A stretch of DNA of 9,467 nt from the NCBI GenBank assembly GCA_905215395.1, contig CAJMQA010000124.1:1-9467 (forward strand), in the 5' to 3' direction. Both the position numbers and the translations under genes were made by a program. Below are positions 1-6,253 of this stretch, in pieces. Numbering within the stretch: the first letter of the stretch is position 1; every line of letters begins with the position of its first letter. The notes under the pieces are model-generated. The model was given only the letters and a program-made list of their open reading frames with translations, had not been told where the DNA came from and searched no databases. Origin of the DNA: an uncultured bacterium. GTDB lineage: Bacteria; Bacteroidota; Bacteroidia; Bacteroidales; Marinifilaceae.

Positions 1-1405
1 AAAGGATCAATATATTGGGCAAAAAGACAATTACCCCACCTACGCCGGCGATCACCCCATTGACCAAAAGATCATTCAAAGGTCCCTGAGGCATAATATC
101 TGCCACCCAATTTCCCAGTGCTTCCACGCCAGCTTCTATCCAATCCATAGGATAACTCCCTAAACTAAAAGTAGCCTGAAACATCAGCCACATAAAAAAT
201 ATCAGAAAAGGAAATCCCAGCCACTGATGAGTCAATAAAGCGTCTATAGCAGTAGTCAATTGTCTTTTATCCTTTTCTCCCGAGCGGAAAGTTTCCTGCA
301 ATGCTCCCCGTATAAACCCATATTTCAAATTCGTAATAATCGTACGGGTATCTTCCTTATATTCACGTTCCAGTCTCAAAATCTCTTTCTGGGTAACCTC
401 CAAAATCTGGTCGTAATTGGGAACAGACATTAACTGATCCTTTATAATCCGGTCATCTTCCAGCAATTTAATAGAAACATAACGAGGAGCAAATTCATCG
501 GTTATATTTTTATTCAAAGATACTTCGGCTTTGATACGGTTGATCGCCTCCTCGATCTCCTGACCATAATTGATATGAACATGACGGGATTCCTTCGCCT
601 TATCTTCAAACACCTCGATAATTTTATCTAGGACAGCATCAATGCCAACACCTTTGGATGCAGTAGTAGGCACAATAGGTATTCCTAAGAGTTGCCCCAG
701 AAATCCGTAATCGAGATGTGCCCCCTCTGCCGTAAGCTCATCAAACATATTCAGGGCCATCACCACCCGGATATTCATATCAATCAGTTGGGTAGTCAAA
801 AAGAGATTCCGTTCCAGACAAGAGGCATCCACCACATTTAACACCAGATCGGAATGATGTTTTGTGATGTATTCCCGCACATAAATCTCTTCAGGGGTAT
901 ATTCCGTAATCGAGTAGGTTCCGGGCAAGTCAATCAGATTTATGGTATAGTCCTTATGGTGAAAAGTACCTTGTTTGGCATCCACGGTCACACCGCTATA
1001 ATTCCCTACCCTTTCCCGTAAACCGGTAGCCCGGTTAAAAAAGGAGGTCTTCCCGCAATTCGGATTTCCTACCAAGGCAATATTAATTGTTTTTGATTTC
1101 TCCGAAATCTCCCGGGCAATCTCCTTCTCCATAAAAGTACCATTATAACCTTCCCGGTCATCGACTGAGGTTCTGACCACTTCTATCAGGCGAGCCTCAC
1201 TCCGCCTGAGGGAGATATGTCCATCCATCAGTTTATATTCTATCGGATCATGCAAAGGAGCATTCTTGATTACAGTCACTTTTTCTCCTTTGACAAATCC
1301 CATCTCCACAATCCGGTTCCGGAAACTCCCATGTCCATGCACCTTCACGATCACACACTCCTCACCGGTAGGGATATCCGAAAGTCTTAAATAATTATTT
1401 TCCAT
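1..1405 (-). CDS. feoB: FeoAB ferrous iron transporter (FeoA-FeoB fusion), 3' end cut by window edge
   Basis: Inner-membrane Fe(II) importer. The frame opens at ATG 1405 and runs without a stop to base 1, giving the first 468 residues; the rest of the membrane domain lies outside the window. Residues about 1-78 form an FeoA-type SH3-like domain (IVEMGFVKGEKV; a later HISLRRSEA stretch). A linker leads to a FeoB G domain: G1 GNPNCGKT (113-120), G2 Thr140 in NYSGVTVD, G3 DLPG (159-162), G4 NMFD (219-222) and G5 TAS (248-250). A helical region follows (about 275-385), then the first membrane segment (about 395-416) and the FeoB gate motif GVGGVIVFLPNI (about 454-465). FeoA fused to FeoB in one chain is known in Bacteroidetes. 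The Cys at 117 in the P-loop replaces the Ser of E. coli FeoB. The gene lies 75 bases downstream of the antiporter gene and has its own putative promoter and operator. The identity is certain; only the missing C-terminus is unknown. Confidence 0.96.
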   Translation of the reverse strand, partial: MENNYLRLSDIPTGEECVIVKVHGHGSFRNRIVEMGFVKGEKVTVIKNAPLHDPIEYKLMDGHISLRRSEARLIEVVRTSVDDREGYNGTFMEKEIAREISEKSKTINIALVGNPNCGKTSFFNRATGLRERVGNYSGVTVDAKQGTFHHKDYTINLIDLPGTYSITEYTPEEIYVREYITKHHSDLVLNVVDASCLERNLFLTTQLIDMNIRVVMALNMFDELTAEGAHLDYGFLGQLLGIPIVPTTASKGVGIDAVLDKIIEVFEDKAKESRHVHINYGQEIEEAINRIKAEVSLNKNITDEFAPRYVSIKLLEDDRIIKDQLMSVPNYDQILEVTQKEILRLEREYKEDTRTIITNLKYGFIRGALQETFRSGEKDKRQLTTAIDALLTHQWLGFPFLIFFMWLMFQATFSLGSYPMDWIEAGVEALGNWVADIMPQGPLNDLLVNGVIAGVGGVIVFLPNILIL

Positions 1406-1424
1406 GCCACTTCATATTTCATGG

Positions 1425-1432
1425 CAAAGATA
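1425..1432 (-). promoter_or_regulatory. Putative Bacteroidetes -7 promoter box for feoAB
   Basis: The minus strand reads TATCTTTG, an exact match to the Bacteroidetes housekeeping -7 consensus TAnnTTTG, with 19 bases between it and the feoAB ATG. No clear TTTG -33 element is visible at 19-21 bases upstream, where the large inverted repeat lies instead. The leader transcript would be very short. The match is by eye in A/T-rich sequence, so moderate confidence only. Confidence 0.5.
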
Positions 1433-1442
1433 AGCATTATGC
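1428..1442. promoter_or_regulatory. Fur-box-like palindrome in front of feoAB
   Basis: The plus strand reads AGATAAGCATTATGC. Compared with the classical 7-1-7 Fur motif (GATAAT-n-ATTATC), it matches 5 of 6 bases in each half-site. It overlaps the putative -7 box at 1425-1432, so a bound repressor would block RNA polymerase. Fur control of feo genes is well established in many bacteria; applying it here is inference from position and similarity. Confidence 0.4.
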
Positions 1443-1444
1443 AA

Positions 1445-1482
1445 AGAAATCTTTATACCTAAAAATAGGTATAAAGATTTCT
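1445..1482. terminator. Perfect 17-bp inverted repeat: antiporter terminator and/or feoAB operator
   Basis: The left arm AGAAATCTTTATACCTA (1445-1461) and right arm TAGGTATAAAGATTTCT (1466-1482) are exact reverse complements around a 4-base loop. The hairpin begins inside the TAG stop codon of the antiporter gene (1481-1483). On the minus strand only a short T-run (TTTGCAT) follows it, so as a terminator for the antiporter it is A/T-rich and not ideal. On the plus strand it is followed by eight Ts, but no plus-strand gene precedes it. It also sits just upstream of the putative feoAB -7 box, so an operator role is possible. Confidence 0.55.
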
Positions 1483-3622
1483 ATCTATTTTTTTTAAATA
1501 ATTTTCTGAGTTCCTGGACCAAACCTTCCATACCTTCCACATGATTGATCATAGAAATACTGCGGAAGGTACTGACATCTTCCCCAAATCCCAGCTGTAC
1601 CGGATAGATCAGAATGCAGTTAATGGTATTGAAATATTTATTGATATAAGTCGGTACATATTCCATGTGACGGGAATAAGAAGGGCAATTCGGACGGCTC
1701 ATCACCAATATCAGGGCATCATTCACTTGCATTTCACGGGCAACTTCCTTAAAATTATTCCAATCGGTAAATTCCCTGAATTCTGCATCAATAAAATGTT
1801 TCGCATGCACCAATTTCAAGATATCCAAGACACCGGGATAAGCATTGAATACAATCCGTGTCCCTACATTTTTCCCAAGATTCCAGACGCTGATCAGCCA
1901 ATAGGGAAAACCCACTTCCTTTTCGGCATTTTCAGGAATAACCACAACATAGCGTTTCACGGTAGACATGGGTTGCATGGGACGGTAGGCAAAAGTAGTC
2001 GTCGGACATTTGCTCACAACTTCGCTGGTCAATTTTCCCAAAAAAGTATCGGAAATATCCTTCTGGGTACGCAGACCAATCACAATATCCGTTATTTTAT
2101 GTTCCTTGGCTACATTCCGTATGCCATTCACTATATTCAAATCATAGCGCAAGACTTGTTCCACGTTATGATCCGTGGCAGCTGCTGCTTTAGCTGCTTT
2201 GTCCAGCAATATCGCGGACATTTTTTCAGCTGCTGGATCGGTATTATCCGACTTCACTATACTGACCGCCACCAACCGGGCTTTATTCCGGCGCGATTTA
2301 ATGGCAGTCCCCAACGTCATCAGTTCCTCCACTGTTTCTGAATTACTCAGGGGAATCAATATACGTTCTTCTTCATGTTCACTATCCCCGATAATATCCC
2401 CACTCATCTCTGCCAAAGCTATATTCTGAGCAGAACGCTGAGTAATAAAAGAGGCTATGGTACAAGTCACGAGAATCATTATAATGGTACCATTCAATAC
2501 ATCTTCATTCAACAAACGGATAGGCTCTCCATCTGCCGACGTTCCGATAATCACCTTATAACCAATCAGGACTGCAGCCAGCGTTGCTGCCGCCTGGGCA
2601 TTGCTCAAGCCGAAAAGAAGCGATCCCTCATCACGGCTCAGTTTAAAATTCTTCTCTGTCAACCAGGCTGCAATAAATTTCGACAGAGTAGCGATGACAG
2701 TCATGACAATAGCCACCCATATAGCAGTCCAGCCTGCCGTAAACGTCCGGACATCCACCAGCATTCCCACCCCGATCAGAAAAAAGGGAATAAAAATAGC
2801 ATTCCCGACAAAATCGATCCGGTTCATCAGTGCCGAGGTGTTAGGGATCAGGCGGTTTAAAGCCAGGCCGGCAAGAAAGGCTCCGATAATCGCTTCCAAC
2901 CCGGCAGCTTCCGACAGAAAAGAAGCCAGGAAAACCAAGGCCAATACAAAAATATATTGCCCGACCGAATCTTCGTACCGTTTGAAAAACCAACGCCCCA
3001 GCATCGGGAAAATAATGACTACCACCGCAATGAACACAACACTCGAAATTCCCAGTTTCATCCAAAACCGATGATTGATCTCTCCGGTAGACATTCCGAC
3101 CACCACCGCCAATACCAGCAAAGCCAGAATACAAGTAATGACCGTTCCGCCAATGGCAATACTGACCGCCCTATTTTTTGTAATCCCATATTTACTGACT
3201 ATCGGATAGGTGATCAGCGTATGTGAGGCATACATACTGGCCAATAATGCAGAGGTAGGCCATGAAAAATCCAGCCAATACACTCCCGTTAATGTTCCTA
3301 AAATCATAGGAATCAGAAAGGTATAAAGACCGAAGGCCATTGTTTTTCCATAATTCTTCCGCAAATCGGCCATATCGATCTCCAGACCGGCAATAAACAT
3401 GATATAAAGTAAACCGACAGTACCGAATAATTCGATGCTACTGTCCCTGGCCATGATCCCCAAACCATTGGGGCCTATAAGTGCCCCTGCCAGAATCAAA
3501 CCGATCAGATCCGGAATCTTTAACCGATGTAACAATACCGGTGCCAGCAAAATAATAAAAAGTATCACTGAAAAAATCAGCACAGGATTGGTCAAAGGCA
3601 AACTGAAGAGTTGTATAAGCAT
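1481..3622 (-). CDS. CPA2-family cation:proton antiporter with tandem USP-like C-terminal domains
   Basis: Predicted inner-membrane monovalent cation/H+ exchanger of 713 residues, starting at ATG 3622 and ending at TAG 1481-1483. Residues about 15-398 are 12-13 hydrophobic helices carrying CPA2 (Na+/H+ exchanger, KefB/NapA-like) signatures: IPDLIGLILAGALIGPNGLG (36-55), GLLYIMFIAGLEID (70-83), GAFLAGLALN (247-256) and IFIPFFLIGVGMLVD (276-290). The hydrophilic part, from about 418, looks like two universal-stress-protein-like domains (about 418-547 and 556-675). The first ends with a USP-type segment, IVIGLRTQKD to FLGKLTSEVVSKCPTTTF (513-544). Such domains may sense nucleotides and gate the exchanger; that is inference. 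At the helix that usually bears the transport aspartate(s), this protein reads GGTVITCILALL, with Thr163-Cys164 and no acid. The ion (Na+, K+ or other) cannot be told. It stands alone between a terminator on the upstream side and the feoAB control region. Confidence 0.9.
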   Translation of the reverse strand: MLIQLFSLPLTNPVLIFSVILFIILLAPVLLHRLKIPDLIGLILAGALIGPNGLGIMARDSSIELFGTVGLLYIMFIAGLEIDMADLRKNYGKTMAFGLYTFLIPMILGTLTGVYWLDFSWPTSALLASMYASHTLITYPIVSKYGITKNRAVSIAIGGTVITCILALLVLAVVVGMSTGEINHRFWMKLGISSVVFIAVVVIIFPMLGRWFFKRYEDSVGQYIFVLALVFLASFLSEAAGLEAIIGAFLAGLALNRLIPNTSALMNRIDFVGNAIFIPFFLIGVGMLVDVRTFTAGWTAIWVAIVMTVIATLSKFIAAWLTEKNFKLSRDEGSLLFGLSNAQAAATLAAVLIGYKVIIGTSADGEPIRLLNEDVLNGTIIMILVTCTIASFITQRSAQNIALAEMSGDIIGDSEHEEERILIPLSNSETVEELMTLGTAIKSRRNKARLVAVSIVKSDNTDPAAEKMSAILLDKAAKAAAATDHNVEQVLRYDLNIVNGIRNVAKEHKITDIVIGLRTQKDISDTFLGKLTSEVVSKCPTTTFAYRPMQPMSTVKRYVVVIPENAEKEVGFPYWLISVWNLGKNVGTRIVFNAYPGVLDILKLVHAKHFIDAEFREFTDWNNFKEVAREMQVNDALILVMSRPNCPSYSRHMEYVPTYINKYFNTINCILIYPVQLGFGEDVSTFRSISMINHVEGMEGLVQELRKLFKKNR

Positions 3623-3646
3623 AAGCAGAAATATTATTCAGCCCGA

Positions 3647-3654
3647 CAAATTTA
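3647..3654 (-). promoter_or_regulatory. Putative -7 promoter box for the antiporter gene
   Basis: The minus strand reads TAAATTTG, matching the Bacteroidetes TAnnTTTG consensus, with 24 bases between it and the antiporter ATG. It lies just downstream of the susCD-operon terminator, which implies that the antiporter is transcribed independently. No good -33 TTTG is seen at the expected spacing. Confidence 0.5.
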
Positions 3655-3690
3655 ATAAAAAAGCTCATTTATCCGGTAACTATCATTTAT

Positions 3691-3720
3691 AAAAAGTACA
3701 CCCCGGCAAACCGGGGTGTA
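3691..3720 (-). terminator. Rho-independent terminator of the susCD operon
   Basis: The arms TACACCCCGG (3697-3706) and CCGGGGTGTA (3711-3720) form a perfect 10-bp GC-rich stem with a 4-base loop. On the minus strand the hairpin is followed directly by CTTTTT. It begins 30 bases after the stop codon of the PKD-like lipoprotein gene. The T-run exists only on the minus-strand side, so it works in one direction and separates the uptake operon from the antiporter gene. Confidence 0.92.
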
Positions 3721-3750
3721 ACATAGAACAGTGATTTTAAGACAGATATA

Positions 3751-5361
3751 TTATTTTCTTCTCTCCCGGTAAACCACATCTACTATTTTAGCAAATCCAT
3801 CGTATTCTTCCAATTTAGAAACAGAATGCATAGTACGGTTAACTCTATAAAAGCCCAATTTTCCTCCGTTTTTTCCTGCCATGGCATCATAGGAGCCGAC
3901 CATCAAGTCATATTGCCTGGCCATAAATTCATCAGACTGATCTGATAATTTTGTCAAATCCGGATTCTGATATAAATTGAATTTCAGCATTGTCACCTCT
4001 TCTGTATCTTTCAGATTGATATCCGGCAAAGGATAATTCGTCGCGGTTCCGAAATCATAGAGATAAACCTTGTTCTTGACAGCATAGAACATAAAAGGAT
4101 ATTGCGAATGGAAAGCAAATTTAGTAGCCTGCTTAAATCCAGAAGCCTGAATCGTATTGTAAGCGGATTCCTGACGGAAATCCTGTCCTCCCATATTTAC
4201 AGCATACACACAGCGTTCTCCGTCAGCACCTTGCAGCACAGCATAGACAACACCCCCGGAAAACCGGGTCCCTTCCATATACACCAGGTCTTTTCCTGTC
4301 TGAAAACTGAATAATTTATTCGCCGGGTCCTGCAGAGGAGTCAGAACCTGGCGTCCGTCGGCATTCTCCACCTCCGCCCAGCCAACAAACCGTTTATGAT
4401 CCATATCATACAAGAGTGCAGACTCAGCATTTCCCGGACGCAATTGGCTGAAGCCCACGAAAGGAGCCACTTTGTATTCAGGCTTCCCTCCCCGGGTAGA
4501 AGTATTGATCGGAAGTTCAAAAGAAGCACCTGCACCGGATCCTGTTTTCGCATATACATCTCCTCCACTGGTCACACAAATCCGGACAGTATTATCGAAT
4601 AGAAAACCATCATTCAAAGCCCCCCAACGAACCGGTTGATCCATAGGAGGCAACATAAAATCGATATTTCTCATATCCCAGGATTCATCTGTTTTAAACG
4701 TTTCCTTATTGATAAGATAAGAGCCTGTTTCAGATAATACATAAATAACATCACTACCTGCAGCCCCAAACCTGCCCGGAGAAAAACCGATCTGGGTGGC
4801 ATTGTGGCATTCCGGTAAGCCCAAATCTCCCAAAATGTCATGAACCGGAACAATGCGCTCAGCAGCAATCCGGGAGACCATATCAAAACGTACGCGGTTT
4901 TCTTTCCCCTCATTGCACAACACCATCCAACCCTCATAAGTAGGAGAAGTCACCTTTACGTCAAATGTTTTGTACGTTTCCAGTCCGTTCCGCAGATCCT
5001 TTACCGTAAAACAACCGATATAGTCATTGGAAGCGAAAGTTGCCAATGTATCCAGATTCATACTACCTTCCGGATTCAAAACGATCCAGGGGCCACCTTT
5101 ATCATTTAAAGTCCCTACTTTAAGATCGAAACGGTAAATAAACTGGTAATTGGGATTCCCGTCTTTGATCTCCCCCTCTGTGGTCGAGGTCACCTTCGGG
5201 TTGACCACAATGGGATCTGCATTGGATAAAACTTCTATCACCTCCGGAACATTTTCTATCACAATATCTCCCAGATCCTGATACTCATAATTTCCCTTAT
5301 CATCCAGACAAGCAGCCAGGAAGGGTATCAGCAAAAAAATTAAAAAATTGTATCTTTTCAT
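3751..5361 (-). CDS. PKD-like family surface lipoprotein (SusCD-associated)
   Basis: A 536-residue predicted outer-membrane lipoprotein. The N-terminus is a lipoprotein signal peptide with lipobox LAAC (Cys18), followed by LDDK, whose acidic residues resemble the Bacteroidetes surface-export signal. Residues about 24-138 resemble the PKD-like (Ig-fold) domain of proteins encoded beside SusC/SusD pairs (GNYEYQDLGDI, VNPKV, YQFIYRFDL, KTFDVKVTSP). From the EGWMVL segment (143-148) to the end it looks beta-rich, with no catalytic motif I recognise; a propeller-like fold is possible but unproven. It is the last gene of the operon, starting 5 bases after the DUF4843 stop, which suggests translational coupling. 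Its likely role, by context, is accessory substrate binding at the cell surface next to the SusCD transporter. The substrate is unknown. The family assignment comes from recall of sequence pattern and gene order. Confidence 0.85.
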   Translation of the reverse strand: MKRYNFLIFLLIPFLAACLDDKGNYEYQDLGDIVIENVPEVIEVLSNADPIVVNPKVTSTTEGEIKDGNPNYQFIYRFDLKVGTLNDKGGPWIVLNPEGSMNLDTLATFASNDYIGCFTVKDLRNGLETYKTFDVKVTSPTYEGWMVLCNEGKENRVRFDMVSRIAAERIVPVHDILGDLGLPECHNATQIGFSPGRFGAAGSDVIYVLSETGSYLINKETFKTDESWDMRNIDFMLPPMDQPVRWGALNDGFLFDNTVRICVTSGGDVYAKTGSGAGASFELPINTSTRGGKPEYKVAPFVGFSQLRPGNAESALLYDMDHKRFVGWAEVENADGRQVLTPLQDPANKLFSFQTGKDLVYMEGTRFSGGVVYAVLQGADGERCVYAVNMGGQDFRQESAYNTIQASGFKQATKFAFHSQYPFMFYAVKNKVYLYDFGTATNYPLPDINLKDTEEVTMLKFNLYQNPDLTKLSDQSDEFMARQYDLMVGSYDAMAGKNGGKLGFYRVNRTMHSVSKLEEYDGFAKIVDVVYRERRK

Positions 5362-5366
5362 AGCGC

Positions 5367-6221
5367 TCAGTCTTTAATATCATACTTAGAATAATCTACA
5401 GCATATTTATCGGCCAATTGCATGTATGAACCGTCGGAATCCAGCACCGGAGTTTTTGCATCGGCCATCTCCTGCAAATAACGCTGGGTGGCTTTTGCAG
5501 CAAAATCAAAACGCCCATAAGCAACTTTGGCCCCGGACTCTCCGGCCTTGTCCCAATCACCATCCGTCCAGCCCATCACCTGATTTAATACCTGATATTT
5601 TTTAGGTGTCCAGGGCCCCCAAAAGTCTTTCCCGAAAATCATATAGTAGAAAGGTTCGGTATACTGTTCGTTAAACACGACGGCAAACTCGACGGCACTG
5701 ACCGTATCAGCAGTCGCCTGCCAATTACTGGAAGTTTTATAACTCTGGATGTGCAGTTTAAAATATTCATTCTCCACCAGACGAAAGGCTACCCGTTTTG
5801 TTTCTGTCAGCAAAACATCCGTACGGAGCAACCTCACTCTCAAAGAAGTTTTTCCGGCATTCGCGGGCATATTGACGGTATCCAGATTGACCTCATAATC
5901 CACACCACGTACAGCATTTGTCCGTTCTTCATCCAGAACAACCCTGATCGGGCGCTTGTAGTCTTTCACCTTCCCCATTCCAACGATAGGAACTCCCACA
6001 ATGACATCGGTAGTGGAACTTTTCTCTTGTACAAAAGAGAAAGTCATAGAATCTGTATATTGATTGGTTGTGATATATATATTAGAACCATCTGCGGGCA
6101 TAGAAGTTCCGGAAATTCGCTGAAAATAGATACCACAATCGTCAGAAGTAAAATTTATGATCTCGCTTTTTTCACAAGATGCAAAGAAAAATACCAGAGC
6201 TACTAATAATAGTTTTTTCAT
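5367..6221 (-). CDS. DUF4843 domain-containing lipoprotein
   Basis: A 284-residue predicted lipoprotein of unknown biochemical function, of the DUF4843 type found in Bacteroidetes SusC/SusD operons. A short signal peptide ends in FASC (Cys16), followed by EKSE. Residues about 28-150 show the expected beta-sandwich pattern: IYFQR near the start, then TDSMTFSFV, a DVIVGVPIVGMGKVKDYKRPIRV stretch (73-94) and NAVRGVDYEV (102-111), resembling Calx-beta/Ig-like repeats. The C-terminal part contains a Trp/Tyr-rich segment (FGKDFWGPWTPKKYQVL) common in this family. The start at ATG 6221 is chosen because the signal peptide begins there. It follows the susD reading frame after 32 A/T-rich bases and precedes the PKD-like gene by 5 bases. 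A premature stop in susD upstream could lower its expression by transcriptional polarity. Confidence 0.85.
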   Translation of the reverse strand: MKKLLLVALVFFFASCEKSEIINFTSDDCGIYFQRISGTSMPADGSNIYITTNQYTDSMTFSFVQEKSSTTDVIVGVPIVGMGKVKDYKRPIRVVLDEERTNAVRGVDYEVNLDTVNMPANAGKTSLRVRLLRTDVLLTETKRVAFRLVENEYFKLHIQSYKTSSNWQATADTVSAVEFAVVFNEQYTEPFYYMIFGKDFWGPWTPKKYQVLNQVMGWTDGDWDKAGESGAKVAYGRFDFAAKATQRYLQEMADAKTPVLDSDGSYMQLADKYAVDYSKYDIKD

Positions 6222-6253
6222 AGGATTAAAATTTTAGGTACTTTATTTTAAAA

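Noticed and set aside
2175..2210. GC-rich repetitive stretch (gcagctgctgctttagctgc) as a possible repeat or hairpin
   Set aside because: It encodes the Ala/Lys-rich helix AAKAAAAT of the first USP-like domain of the antiporter. Ordinary coding explains it.
1541..2341. Long plus-strand open frame (266 codons) opposite the antiporter gene
   Set aside because: The product is rich in His, Ile and Phe with no domain or signal I recognise, and it lies wholly antisense to a clear antiporter coding sequence. The same holds for the other plus-strand frames between 2175 and 3692.
5751..6206. Plus-strand open frame of 151 codons opposite the DUF4843 gene
   Set aside because: It is an antisense shadow of a well-supported lipoprotein gene, with no promoter, start context or family resemblance of its own.
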